This document shows positions 36,207-44,914 of a stretch of 48,430 nucleotides of DNA, one piece after another. A program made the translations under genes and the position numbers. Source of the stretch: Bacteroidales bacterium (GTDB taxonomy: Bacteria > Bacteroidota > Bacteroidia > Bacteroidales > VadinHA17); NCBI GenBank assembly GCA_025358455.1, contig JANYJP010000125.1, forward strand, positions 1-48,430. Direction: 5' to 3'. Numbering within the stretch: the first letter of the stretch is position 1; each line of letters starts with the position of its first letter. The notes under the pieces are model-generated. The model was given only the letters and a program-made list of their open reading frames with translations. It was not told the DNA's origin and did not search any database.

Positions 36207-36980
36207 ATGATCTCAAAGTTAGCTTTTGTTCATCCCGATGCCATTCTTGGTAAAGAAGTAACAGTTGAACCTTTTGCGTATATTGCTGGAAATGTTGAAA
36301 TTGGCGAGGGAACATGGATTGGTCCCAACTCGACAATCCTCGATGGCGCAAGAATTGGGAAAAAATGCAGTATTTTTCCTTCCTCCATTATTTCAGGCAT
36401 CCCCCAGGACTTGAAGTTCAGAGGAGAGGAAACTACGGCTGAAATAGGTGATAATACTACAGTAAGAGAATGTGTTACTATTAACAGAGGTACTGCAGCT
36501 GTTGGCAGAACAGTTATTGGAAACGGCTGTTTGTTAATGGCCTATGCTCATATTGGTCACGATTGTGTTATTGGTAATAACTGCATTATCGGAAACTCAA
36601 GTGGTCTGGCAGGTGAAGTAAATGTTGACGATTGGGCTATACTCAGCGGAGCTACCCTTGTTCATCAATTTTCTCATATAGGTGGTCATGTTATGATAGG
36701 TGGCGGCGCTAAGGTCAGAACTGATGTGCCTCCTTTTATTAAAGCAGACCGTGAACCACTCTCATATCTTGGATTAAACACTGTGGGCCTTACCCGTCGG
36801 GGATTTGAAAAAGAACGGATTGATGAGATACATAATATCTACAGAATTATATATCAGAGTAATATGAACATTTCTCAGGCGTTGGATCAGGTGGAAAAGG
36901 AATTCAAATCATCCCCTGACAGAGACTATATTCTGGAATTTATCAGAAAATCAGAACGGGGAATTATAAGGGCCAGGTAG
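36207..36980 (+). CDS. lpxA: UDP-N-acetylglucosamine O-acyltransferase
   Basis: 257 residues, the normal length. LpxA transfers a 3-hydroxyacyl group from ACP to UDP-GlcNAc, the first lipid A step. The body is a hexapeptide-repeat beta-helix. The catalytic His is in MAYAHIGHDCVIGNN. The family block GIPQDLKFRGEETTAEIGDNTTVRE lies near residue 70, here read in two parts: GIPQDLKFRGEE and IGDNTTVREC. A helical C-terminus follows (LNTVGLTRRGFEKERI). It is the last gene of the lpx block and faces thiL across a 9-base gap in which I see no clear terminator. Confidence 0.96.
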   Translation: MISKLAFVHPDAILGKEVTVEPFAYIAGNVEIGEGTWIGPNSTILDGARIGKKCSIFPSSIISGIPQDLKFRGEETTAEIGDNTTVRECVTINRGTAAVGRTVIGNGCLLMAYAHIGHDCVIGNNCIIGNSSGLAGEVNVDDWAILSGATLVHQFSHIGGHVMIGGGAKVRTDVPPFIKADREPLSYLGLNTVGLTRRGFEKERIDEIHNIYRIIYQSNMNISQALDQVEKEFKSSPDRDYILEFIRKSERGIIRAR

Positions 36981-36989
36981 GGTCCTTTC

Positions 36990-38030
36990 TTATTTTGCTT
37001 TTATCCACCCCTGGGCCGATATCTCAACTTCTGATCCGCCGTCTCCCACAAGAAAATTGCCTGTTCCCGGGGAGGTCATGTGTCCAATCACTTTTACCGA
37101 TTCTATTTGCTTTATCTTCTCAAATGAATCAAGCGGTATTGTAAAAAGCAATTCATAATCTTCACCACCATTCATAGCCGGAATTACCGGATCAATATTA
37201 AATTCTTCTGATAGTTTCGATGTTTCGTAATCAATAGGAATTTTATTTGAAAATATTCTGCAACAGGTGCCAGATAATTTACAGATGTGTATCAGGTCAG
37301 AGGCCAATCCATCCGATACATCAATCATGGATGTTGGTCGTATACCGGCTTTCCGGAGCTCAATGAGCGTAGCAACGGGAAACTCAGGTTTAAGTTGTCT
37401 GCCTATTGCATATTCAAAACCTGACAGGTCGGGTTGAGCAACCTTCTCTTTTTCAAAAAGCTTTCGCTCTCTTTCAAGAAGCTGAAGACCCATGAATGCT
37501 GCTCCGAAATCACCTGTAACACATATCAGATCATTTGCTCCGGCCCCGTTCCTTTTTATTAAACTTTCTTTTTCAACTATACCTAAAGCTGTTATTCCTA
37601 TTGTAAGACCCGTTAGAGAACTTGTTGTGTCTCCTCCTACAAGATCTACTTTGTATTTTTCGCATGCAAGGTTAATGCCTTCATAGAGCTCTTCAACCTG
37701 TTCAACAGAAAATTTTGAACTGATCCCGAGTGCGATTAATATCTGTCCGGGAGTTCCATTCATAGCGTATATATCAGATATTCCCCTGACAACAGCTTTG
37801 TATCCCAGATGTTTCAAAGGTGTGTAAATCAGATTGAAATGAATTCCCTCCAGAAAAAGATCTGTAGATACAAGCGTTAGATTTTCTCCTGATTCAATGA
37901 CAGCAGAATCATCACCAATCCCGCTAACAGTTGAATTATTTCCTATAATTACCTTTTTTGCCAGATGTTCAATCAGTCCGAATTTTCCATATTCACCTAT
38001 TGGTGTTCCTTTATTTTCAGTATTATTCAT
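36990..38030 (-). CDS. thiL: Thiamine-monophosphate kinase
   Basis: 346 residues, close to the usual 330. ThiL phosphorylates thiamine monophosphate to thiamine pyrophosphate with ATP. Conserved parts: GIGDDSAVI near the N-terminus (metal-binding Asp pair), VSTDLFLEGIHF, DLVGGDTTSS, CVTGDFGAA and MIDVSDGLASDL. NGGEDYELLFT lies in the C-terminal half. The start ATG at 38030 is preceded by a 93-base gap that contains a hairpin. It lies downstream of yccF on the same strand and could be transcribed with it. Confidence 0.95.
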   Translation of the reverse strand: MNNTENKGTPIGEYGKFGLIEHLAKKVIIGNNSTVSGIGDDSAVIESGENLTLVSTDLFLEGIHFNLIYTPLKHLGYKAVVRGISDIYAMNGTPGQILIALGISSKFSVEQVEELYEGINLACEKYKVDLVGGDTTSSLTGLTIGITALGIVEKESLIKRNGAGANDLICVTGDFGAAFMGLQLLERERKLFEKEKVAQPDLSGFEYAIGRQLKPEFPVATLIELRKAGIRPTSMIDVSDGLASDLIHICKLSGTCCRIFSNKIPIDYETSKLSEEFNIDPVIPAMNGGEDYELLFTIPLDSFEKIKQIESVKVIGHMTSPGTGNFLVGDGGSEVEISAQGWIKAK

Positions 38031-38060
38031 AAATATAAATTATTTTCTTTTTTGCCACCA

Positions 38061-38082
38061 ACCTGCCTGCCGATAGGAAGGT
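38061..38082. repeat. Hairpin between yccF and thiL
   Basis: ACCTGCCT-GCCGAT-AGGAAGGT pairs over 8 positions with one mismatch. The sequence resembles the GC-rich CCTGCC/GGCAGG palindromes scattered between genes in many Bacteroidota. There is no adjacent U-run on the minus strand, so a terminator is unlikely. Confidence 0.35.
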
Positions 38083-38123
38083 GCACAAAGCTGCAACGGT
38101 TTACCAGGAAAATTATTAGAGTT

Positions 38124-38498
38124 CTATATATTAACAATATCTCTTCCAAAGGGGCTTAAAGCAATTGCTGTAAGTTTAAAATGCTGGAGTCCGAAGGGGA
38201 TCCCGATAATTGTTATACATAGAATGAAGCCAAAAATTGCATGAGTTGCTGCAATCCATAATCCCCCGGTAAGAAGCCAGATAATATTCATTATTATGTA
38301 AAGGCAACCCGAGGATCGTGCCTGCACCCGGGTATCCCTGCCAAATGGCCAGATAGCCAGTGAAGCCATTTTAAGAGTCTGAATACCGAACGGAATTCCA
38401 ACAATAGTTATCATAAGAATTATGCTTCCTACGAAATACTCTATCGCAATTATTATTCCACCAAAAATAATCCAGACAAGATTTCCCAATAGTCTCAT
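38124..38498 (-). CDS. YccF domain inner-membrane protein
   Basis: 124 residues made of two similar halves. Each half has hydrophobic helices followed by a G-IPFG-x(9-12)-PFGRD motif (VGIPFGIQTLKMASLAIWPF then IGIPFGLQHFKL ... LSPFGRD), the hallmark of YccF proteins. The internal repeat suggests an inverted or tandem membrane fold. No biochemical function is established for the family. It starts 18 bases after the MuiA-like gene on the same strand. Confidence 0.88.
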   Translation of the reverse strand: MRLLGNLVWIIFGGIIIAIEYFVGSIILMITIVGIPFGIQTLKMASLAIWPFGRDTRVQARSSGCLYIIMNIIWLLTGGLWIAATHAIFGFILCITIIGIPFGLQHFKLTAIALSPFGRDIVNI

Positions 38499-38516
38499 TA
38501 GTTTACCGGTATTTAG

Positions 38517-40133
38517 TTATTCAAGTATAACAGTTTTATCCCTGGGGTATTTAACAGAATAAGTTAATATTATCTGTTTTGTTTCCTGTGGCTTTATTTC
38601 GAGGTCCCACTTTATTTCACCAGTCTCAGCATTATGTCTGCCACCTGAAAGTTCAATTGTTTCAACGTTTATCCCGCTGTTTGAAGAAACAGGGATTTGA
38701 TCGTTAAGTGTGATTTTAATGGGATTTAATTTATTATTTCTGACAGTAAGCAGAAATGAGTATGTCTCTGTCTTATTTGCACCGATTACTTTTTTGCTGG
38801 TAAAATCTTTTCGTTTCTCTCTTTTTACAAGGATACTGTTATCTGTTCCAAGTGACATAATCAAAGTGTCTGTCAGCTGATTAACATTAAGGTAAGATTT
38901 GCCGACAAATGAATTTTCGAAATACAATGTGGCCTCTCCGCTCTGAAGACTTAATTTTGCCCAGTCAGTAATATTTGCAGTGAGGTAAGCAAGTTGCGAA
39001 AGCTTTGGAAGTGTTACATATTTGTAATCGGCCGGGGCTGTAAGCCGTTGAATTTCGACTGTCTGTATTTTCCCATCTGAAGGTATGGAATAAGGTATTG
39101 AAATGTCGAAGGTGATTGTTGTCTCACCAACCTGTTTCTGAACTGCTATAGGAATAGCTTCCGTAACAATTTCTTCCATTTTCTTGTTCTCTTTGGCCAT
39201 CTCCATCATAGCAGGAGCTTCACTCCGGAGTGATTTTGAAGCAATACCTCTTAACATTAAAGGTTCAGGATTATAGTAATCAATAAACCAGGGATTTAAT
39301 ACAGGAATATCGCCCGCAACCCATGGAGTTGCATTGGAGAAACTTAGCTTCACATCCTTCCAGGAAATCCCTGAGTTCTGAAAGACATTAGCCTTATAAA
39401 AGATAGTAACAGGATTCTTAATATCGTCAACCCTGATATCATACGAAGGATACCATCCGGAATTTGTTACTACATAGCTGAATAAAAGTTTCCCTGAAAC
39501 CTCTTTTTCTGTTGTTACTGCAACTGATATTTCACCTGAGGGAAGCTGTTGTTTCCCAAGCCGCGCTGACACTTGCTGTTGAAGGGCGCTAATCTGTTTC
39601 TCATAGTCTTTTATCAGCCTTCCCTTTTTCAGGGTTGTCATGGTGACCTGATCCATACTGTTGGTATAGAGGTCCATTACATTCTTAAACTGGTCAATTG
39701 AAAATGAAGTCTCTTTTACCAGAATAGCCTTATTGGCTGTAAGGAAAGAGCCTTTCTCCTTCAGTACATTAATCGCGGCATTTTCATCTTCTACTTTGAT
39801 CTGCAGAGCCTCTATCTGGTTCCTGATGTTTTTTACTTCAGGTATATCTTCAAGATTCTGCAGATAATTATTCTGCTGATTGACTGAAAGAATTGTGAAT
39901 TCACCAAATCCCTTTACCTGGATACTTTGAGGATCAATATAAGGAGACAGACCTGTGAGTTTAAGGATGGTTTTTCCGGGGACCAGCGAAACGGCCGCTT
40001 CATGACTAATCTGTGCCCGGTCAGGAAATACTGTAACGTGTTTTATTTCTGCCTTTATCTCCTTCTCAGTCTGGGCCGAAAGGATAAATGTGACAGAAAT
40101 GAAAATGATAGAGACAATTACAAGTCTTTTCAT
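38517..40133 (-). CDS. DUF4139/mucoidy inhibitor MuiA-like secreted protein
   Basis: 538 residues. A signal peptide is clear (MKRLVIVSIIFISVTFILSA, cut before QTEKE). The N-terminal DUF4140-type domain (about 20-110, with VTVFPDRAQISHEA) is followed by a coiled-coil stretch (about 100-190), then the DUF4139 beta-rich domain to the end. Members are known as mucoidy inhibitor A-like after a regulator phenotype; no enzymatic role is known. A SRSEAPAMMEMAKENKKMEE segment near residue 300 is a variable loop, typical of the family. It would act in the periplasm or at the outer membrane. Confidence 0.85.
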   Translation of the reverse strand: MKRLVIVSIIFISVTFILSAQTEKEIKAEIKHVTVFPDRAQISHEAAVSLVPGKTILKLTGLSPYIDPQSIQVKGFGEFTILSVNQQNNYLQNLEDIPEVKNIRNQIEALQIKVEDENAAINVLKEKGSFLTANKAILVKETSFSIDQFKNVMDLYTNSMDQVTMTTLKKGRLIKDYEKQISALQQQVSARLGKQQLPSGEISVAVTTEKEVSGKLLFSYVVTNSGWYPSYDIRVDDIKNPVTIFYKANVFQNSGISWKDVKLSFSNATPWVAGDIPVLNPWFIDYYNPEPLMLRGIASKSLRSEAPAMMEMAKENKKMEEIVTEAIPIAVQKQVGETTITFDISIPYSIPSDGKIQTVEIQRLTAPADYKYVTLPKLSQLAYLTANITDWAKLSLQSGEATLYFENSFVGKSYLNVNQLTDTLIMSLGTDNSILVKREKRKDFTSKKVIGANKTETYSFLLTVRNNKLNPIKITLNDQIPVSSNSGINVETIELSGGRHNAETGEIKWDLEIKPQETKQIILTYSVKYPRDKTVILE

Positions 40134-40188
40134 AAAATACTTTTAAAATTAGCTCTCTAAAGTTAAGATAATTTTTACTTCAAAGAGG

Positions 40189-40318
40189 TAATGGCATAAA
40201 GATGTAAAGGCTTAATGGCATAAGGGTTTAACACAATTCCGTGTGCGATATCAGGTTTTAATCCTATAAACATAACACAATTTGTGTGTTTGAGCCATTG
40301 AGCCGTTATACCTTTAAG
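40189..40318. repeat. Imperfect long inverted repeat with direct repeats
   Basis: TAATGGCATAARG occurs twice in tandem (40189-40201 and 40213-40225). The stretch 40189-40219 is roughly the inverse of 40294-40318 (about 19 of 25 positions), and AACACA/TGTGTT forms an inner hairpin near 40272-40290. It fills most of the gap between two divergent genes, so it could carry or disturb their promoters. Confidence 0.4.
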
Positions 40319-40364
40319 ATATGTTAAATATATCCTTACCTGCCATGTATTGTTTTAATTAGTC

Positions 40365-40372
40365 TACCTTTG
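40365..40372 (+). promoter_or_regulatory. -7 promoter element of the nitronate monooxygenase-like gene
   Basis: TACCTTTG is an ideal -7 element and lies 20 bases before the start codon at 40393. The -33 region has no good TTTG at 19-21 bases. Confidence 0.45.
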
Positions 40373-40392
40373 CCCGTCAATAAAAAATCAAA

Positions 40393-41460
40393 ATGAAAGG
40401 AATAAGAATCGGAAATCTTGCAATACCAGTACCAATAATACAAGGCGGTATGGGAGTTGGGATATCTCTGTCAGGCCTTGCTTCTGCAGTTGCAAATGAA
40501 GGTGGAGTGGGGGTAATATCAAGTGCCGGATTAGGTTTATTGTATAAGGAATTCTCATCTGATTTTCTGGAAGCCAGCATATACGGGCTTAAAGAAGAAA
40601 TTCGAAAAACACGTGAAAAGACACTGGGCGTTATTGGTGTAAATGTAATGGTTGCAATGACCAATTTCACCGATATGATCAAAACAGCAATATCTGAAAA
40701 GGTAGATATAATTACAGCCGGGGCAGGCCTTCCTCTTGACATGCCATCTTTTCTGAAAAAAGACAGTGTAACGAAGCTGGTGCCCATTGTATCTTCAGCC
40801 AGGGCAACTAAGATAATATGTGAAAAATGGAAAAATAATTACGATTATCTCCCTGATGCCGTTATTGTTGAAGGTCCGAAAGCAGGCGGGCACCTGGGCT
40901 TTAAACTGGAACAGATAGATGATCAGGATTATTCACTCGAAAAGCTCGTTCCTGAGATAGTAACAGAACTTAAAATATTTGAAGACAAGTATAATACAAA
41001 AATTCCGCTTATCGCTGCCGGTGGAATTTATACCGGTGAGGATATTAATAATATTCTGCATCTGGGGGCAACCGGTGTTCAAATGGGTACGCGTTTTGTT
41101 ACAACAGATGAATGTGATGCTTCAGCTGCATTCAAACAAGCATATATTGATGCTGAAAGTTCTGATATTGAGATTATAAGAAGTCCTGTCGGAATGCCTG
41201 GCCGTGCAATATTGAGCAATTTTATTACCAAAGTGAGAGAGGGCAAGAAACAACCACAGAAATGCCCATTCAAATGTATTAAGACCTGTGACATAACAAA
41301 GAGCCCCTATTGTATTATAATAGCTTTAATAAATGCTCTTAAAGGAAACTTTGAGAACGGATATGCATTTGCCGGCGCTAATGCTTTCAGAGCAACAAAA
41401 ATTTATTCTGTAAAAGAGACCTTCCAATCATTATCAAAAGAATACCGGGAAAGTAAGTAG
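40393..41460 (+). CDS. FMN-dependent nitronate monooxygenase / FabK-type oxidoreductase
   Basis: 355 residues, TIM-barrel flavoprotein of the 2-nitropropane dioxygenase family. FMN and phosphate motifs are present: PIIQGGMGVGISLSGLA at the N-terminus, IVEGPKAGGHLGF in the middle, and AAGGIYTGEDINNILHLGA with VQMGTRFVTTDE towards the end. The family includes nitronate monooxygenases and the enoyl-ACP reductase FabK; sequence alone does not separate them. A cysteine-rich segment near residue 296 (CPFKCIKTC ... SPYC) is present in a branch of this family. The gene stands alone, opposite nhaD. The family is sure, the reaction is not. Confidence 0.82.
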   Translation: MKGIRIGNLAIPVPIIQGGMGVGISLSGLASAVANEGGVGVISSAGLGLLYKEFSSDFLEASIYGLKEEIRKTREKTLGVIGVNVMVAMTNFTDMIKTAISEKVDIITAGAGLPLDMPSFLKKDSVTKLVPIVSSARATKIICEKWKNNYDYLPDAVIVEGPKAGGHLGFKLEQIDDQDYSLEKLVPEIVTELKIFEDKYNTKIPLIAAGGIYTGEDINNILHLGATGVQMGTRFVTTDECDASAAFKQAYIDAESSDIEIIRSPVGMPGRAILSNFITKVREGKKQPQKCPFKCIKTCDITKSPYCIIIALINALKGNFENGYAFAGANAFRATKIYSVKETFQSLSKEYRESK

Positions 41461-41514
41461 ATTATCTTCTTAAATCAGACTTTTAAATATTGAATTAAGA
41501 ACATAAGTACAATC

Positions 41515-41582
41515 GAATTAAGGATTAAGAATAATATTCTTCTTAATTCAATGTTCAAATGTTCAATTGTTCAGTTGTTCAG
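41515..41582. repeat. Hairpin followed by four 8-bp tandem repeats
   Basis: GAATTAAG-GATT-AAGAAT pairs with ATTCTTCTTAATTC (41515-41549). It is followed directly by ATGTTCAA, ATGTTCAA, TTGTTCAG, TTGTTCAG (41551-41582). It lies between the convergent 3' ends of the oxidoreductase and antiporter genes, where it may also act as a weak terminator. Similar TTGAACA strings are known from many Bacteroidota intergenic regions. Confidence 0.6.
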
Positions 41583-41614
41583 ATTTTCTATATCTCAGGA
41601 TTAATTACCGGCAA

Positions 41615-43030
41615 TTATTTAATCAGCTCCAGATAACCAATAGTTCCGGGTACTTTCAGGTTTTCACCCTTATTTGCCATCGGACAACCGGGAACAGGAC
41701 AATTTATTATTTTATGCTCTTTGGTATCGGCAGGTTCCCATCCCATAATGAAGTACAGAACAAAGAATCCAAGTACATATGCTACTGCCACATGCCATCC
41801 ATTCTTAACCCAGAGTATTACGTTACGTGCTTCCGGAAATTTATTTGTAATAGCAACTCCTGCTGAGGAGCCGAACCATATCATCGAACCTCCGAAACCA
41901 ACCGCGTAAGCCAGCATACCCCAGTCAAAATGACCCTGTTCGAGACAAAGTTTTGTAAGAGGGATATTATCGAATACAGCTGAAAGGAATCCGAGTGAAA
42001 GGGCAGTGATCCATGAGGCATTTGGTAGTTCTTCAACAGGCATCAAAGAAGCACAGAAAACCAGGCATAGAAGAAATATTGTTCCTTTTATTGCTCCCGG
42101 CACCTCTTTCCATGGCATAGGTCTTATAAACGATCCTGATATTATAGCTATCCATACTCCAAGCGCAGGCATGTCATACACGAAATTGGAAATAATAGCA
42201 CCAATAAGTATCATAGCAACTATCAATATCTTGAGCCAGTCTATTCTTACATCAGTAGAGGCATCCTTTTGAATAGGCTGGTATTTATGCTGTTGATGAG
42301 CTGCAAACCATCCGAAGAACAGAACGGCTACTCCGGCTGCAATGAAAGCATGAAGTACATTGAACGGGCTTACACCATCTATCCACATCATTGTAGTTGT
42401 TGTATCACCGACAACGCTGCCGCTTCCTCCGGCATTACTTGCAGCGACAATGGCTGCTACAAACCCGATATGAACTTTATTCTTAAATACAACAAGTGCT
42501 ATGGTTCCTCCAATTAATGCAGCCGCAATATTATCAAGGAATGACGAAAGAACCATAATAAATACCAGGAGGAGAAACGGACCCTTCCAATCATCAGGAA
42601 GATATCTTGGCAGTACGTCAGGAACTCCGGATTCTTCAAAGATTTTTGATAAAAGGGCAAACCCCAGTAACAGACCCAGGAGATTAAGCATTATGCCCCA
42701 TTCACCCTGTCTCAGATTTTTATCCATAATTTGCTGACCAAATGAATTCTGGCCAAAAATGTGCTCCATGAAATGAAAACCGGGATCAAAAACAAGTTTA
42801 AAAATTACTAGTACAGTAAGTCCGATCACGGCAACCCGGAATGTCTGCTTGTGAAAAAGGGCAACTCCCAGAAGTATAAGTGCGAACAAAATAAATTCAA
42901 ACCTTATGGGTCCTAATGATGGAACATTACCTCCTGCAGCAAAAAGAGAAAGAGGCGATAACAGAATAATAGCCAGGGTGATCAATTTCTTGCCGTTCCT
43001 GAGGAGAAGAGATTTAATATAATTCTTCAT
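41615..43030 (-). CDS. nhaD: NhaD-type sodium/proton antiporter (ion transporter superfamily)
   Basis: 471 residues with 11-12 hydrophobic helices. An N-terminal stretch resembling a signal ends in SLFAAGG. Two similar halves carry the paired motifs SSFLDNIAAALIGG and SAVFDNIPLTKL, and GGSGSVVGDTTTTMMW and GGSMIWFGSSAGVA, as in NhaD/ArsB-like transporters. It would expel sodium in exchange for protons. The tail beyond the last helix (about residues 437-471) contains INCPVPGCPMANKG, a soluble cysteine pair that I do not know from the core family. The gene is alone on the minus strand. NhaD is preferred over citrate transporters on the motif pattern. Confidence 0.8.
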   Translation of the reverse strand: MKNYIKSLLLRNGKKLITLAIILLSPLSLFAAGGNVPSLGPIRFEFILFALILLGVALFHKQTFRVAVIGLTVLVIFKLVFDPGFHFMEHIFGQNSFGQQIMDKNLRQGEWGIMLNLLGLLLGFALLSKIFEESGVPDVLPRYLPDDWKGPFLLLVFIMVLSSFLDNIAAALIGGTIALVVFKNKVHIGFVAAIVAASNAGGSGSVVGDTTTTMMWIDGVSPFNVLHAFIAAGVAVLFFGWFAAHQQHKYQPIQKDASTDVRIDWLKILIVAMILIGAIISNFVYDMPALGVWIAIISGSFIRPMPWKEVPGAIKGTIFLLCLVFCASLMPVEELPNASWITALSLGFLSAVFDNIPLTKLCLEQGHFDWGMLAYAVGFGGSMIWFGSSAGVAITNKFPEARNVILWVKNGWHVAVAYVLGFFVLYFIMGWEPADTKEHKIINCPVPGCPMANKGENLKVPGTIGYLELIK

Positions 43031-43435
43031 TAATTAAGTTTTAACACAAATAAATAACTTGAAAAGTTATGAAGGCGCCAAATTATAAATATTTTCGTGT
43101 TCTTCATAATTACATTAGCATCTTATACTATTTTTAAATAGCACCCCGATAAGTCAGTTTTCTTTAAAGATTTTACTGCAAATCATCTATTTTTTATATT
43201 TTTACATGTTTATTTAGATTAAATACAATTAGTGAACGTATCTTTGGGCTATCGTTTAACATTTTGCCCCAGCCCCTCTAAAAGGGGTATAGAACACTTA
43301 ATATCAATAAGTCCCATTTAAGGGATTTAGTGGCAGAAAATAAGGGAAGGTTCTTTTTGTACCTGACATTAATAACAATAGTAATATAAGGTTGTTTGTT
43401 GAGCAGATGGGTTTACGATGTTGAAATAAAATAAG
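43031..43435. other. 405-bp intergenic region between nhaD and sufB
   Basis: This AT-rich gap separates divergent genes and must hold both promoters. A plus-strand -7 candidate TATCTTTG lies at 43239-43246, without a good -33, and would give a leader of about 185 bases before sufB. The palindromic repeat at 43266-43334 lies within that leader. I see no open reading frame of note, no tRNA and no recognisable riboswitch. No obvious binding site for an iron-sulfur regulator can be pointed out by eye. Confidence 0.5.
43266..43334. repeat. Degenerate GGGG/CCCC palindromic intergenic repeat
   Basis: The left part GCCCCAGCCCCTCTAAAAGG and the right part TCCCATTTAAGGGATTTAGT are roughly inverse to each other, and each holds a small hairpin (CCCCT/AGGGG and TCCC/GGGA). 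The pattern matches palindromic elements that recur between genes in Bacteroidota. It sits in the probable leader of the suf operon. Confidence 0.45.
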
Positions 43436-44884
43436 ATGGAAAAAGATCAGGATAAGATACTAAGCGAAGTTACTACAGGTGAATACAAATATGGTTTCTA
43501 TTCCGATATTGAGATGGAGCGGATACCTAAAGGGCTTAGTGAGGATGTTGTAAGGCTTATTTCAGCTAAGAAAATGGAACCTGAATGGCTTCTTGAATTC
43601 AGGCTGAAGTCATATCGTCACTGGCTGACGATGAAAATGCCTACGTGGCCAAATCTTAAAATACCGGCAATAAACTATCAGGAAATAATATTTTATGCTG
43701 CTCCGAAACAGAGAACAAATGTGAACAGCCTTGATGACATTGATCCGGAATTAAGGAAGACTTTTGATAAACTCGGTATTCCGCTCACTGAACAGAAGCA
43801 TCTTGCCGGCGTTGCTGTTGATGCTGTAATTGATAGTGTTTCTGTTAAAACGACTTTTAAGGAAACTCTTGCCGAAATGGGAATAATTTTCTGCTCTTTC
43901 AGCGATGCAGTGAAAGAATACCCCGACCTGGTCAAAAGGTATATGGGTTCAGTGGTTCCGTACACCGATAACTTTTTTGCTACTCTTAACTCCGCAGTTT
44001 TCAGCGATGGTTCGTTCTGTTACATACCTAAGGGGGTAAGATGCCCGATGGAGCTTTCAACTTATTTCAGGATAAATTCAGCTAATACCGGTCAGTTTGA
44101 ACGAACCCTTCTGATAGCAGATGAAGAGAGTTATGTAAGCTATCTTGAAGGATGTACTGCTCCATCAAGAGATGAAAATCAGCTTCATGCGGCAATTGTT
44201 GAGATAGTTGCAGAAAAGAATGCTGAAGTGAAGTATTCAACGGTTCAGAACTGGTACCCCGGTGATAAAGAAGGCAGAGGCGGGATTTTTAATTTTGTTA
44301 CTAAGAGAGGAATGTGTAAGGGTGAAAACTCAAAGATTTCCTGGACCCAGATTGAAACAGGGTCCGCGATAACCTGGAAATATCCTTCATGCATTCTCAG
44401 AGGAGATAATTCTACCGGTGAGTTTTATTCAGTTGCGGTTACCAATAATCATCAGCAGGCCGATACCGGTACTAAGATGACCCATATAGGGAAAAACACA
44501 AAAAGTACAATTGTCTCAAAAGGAATTTCTGCCGGTATGGGACAAAACAGCTATAGGGGTCTTGTTAAGGTCCTCAAGAATGCTACCAATGCCCGGAATT
44601 ATTCCCAGTGCGATTCGTTACTTCTTGGAGACAAATGCGGTGCTCATACCTTTCCTTATATTGAGGTCGATAATCAGACCGCAATTGTTGAGCATGAGGC
44701 AACAACTTCAAAAATCGGGGAAGATCAGATTTTTTATTGTAACCAGCGTGGCATATCAACTGAAGATGCAATAGGACTTATAGTGAACGGATATGCTCGT
44801 GAGGTAATAAATAAACTACCTATGGAATTTGCAGTGGAAGCTCAGAAGCTTCTGCAGATAAGTCTTGAAGGCAGTGTGGGTTAG
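43436..44884 (+). CDS. sufB: Fe-S cluster assembly scaffold SufB
   Basis: 482 residues, the standard size. SufB is the core of the SufBC2D scaffold on which iron-sulfur clusters are built. Family blocks include [23 protein letters not shown] (read here as [10 protein letters not shown] and [10 protein letters not shown]), [17 protein letters not shown], and [12 protein letters not shown], with the cluster-related Cys in [16 protein letters not shown]. The beta-helix core fills the C-terminal two thirds. The start ATG at 43436 follows an AT-rich leader. sufC is 30 bases away, and the order B-C-D-S is the usual one. No sufA or SufR-type regulator is next to it. Confidence 0.97.
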   Translation: MEKDQDKILSEVTTGEYKYGFYSDIEMERIPKGLSEDVVRLISAKKMEPEWLLEFRLKSYRHWLTMKMPTWPNLKIPAINYQEIIFYAAPKQRTNVNSLDDIDPELRKTFDKLGIPLTEQKHLAGVAVDAVIDSVSVKTTFKETLAEMGIIFCSFSDAVKEYPDLVKRYMGSVVPYTDNFFATLNSAVFSDGSFCYIPKGVRCPMELSTYFRINSANTGQFERTLLIADEESYVSYLEGCTAPSRDENQLHAAIVEIVAEKNAEVKYSTVQNWYPGDKEGRGGIFNFVTKRGMCKGENSKISWTQIETGSAITWKYPSCILRGDNSTGEFYSVAVTNNHQQADTGTKMTHIGKNTKSTIVSKGISAGMGQNSYRGLVKVLKNATNARNYSQCDSLLLGDKCGAHTFPYIEVDNQTAIVEHEATTSKIGEDQIFYCNQRGISTEDAIGLIVNGYAREVINKLPMEFAVEAQKLLQISLEGSVG

Positions 44885-44914
44885 AATACTAATGTTACAC
44901 AATTATATATTATC

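Noticed and set aside
43031-43435. Riboswitch or small RNA in the gap before sufB
   Set aside because: No known riboswitch core can be recognised by eye; only a repeat and a promoter-like element are visible.
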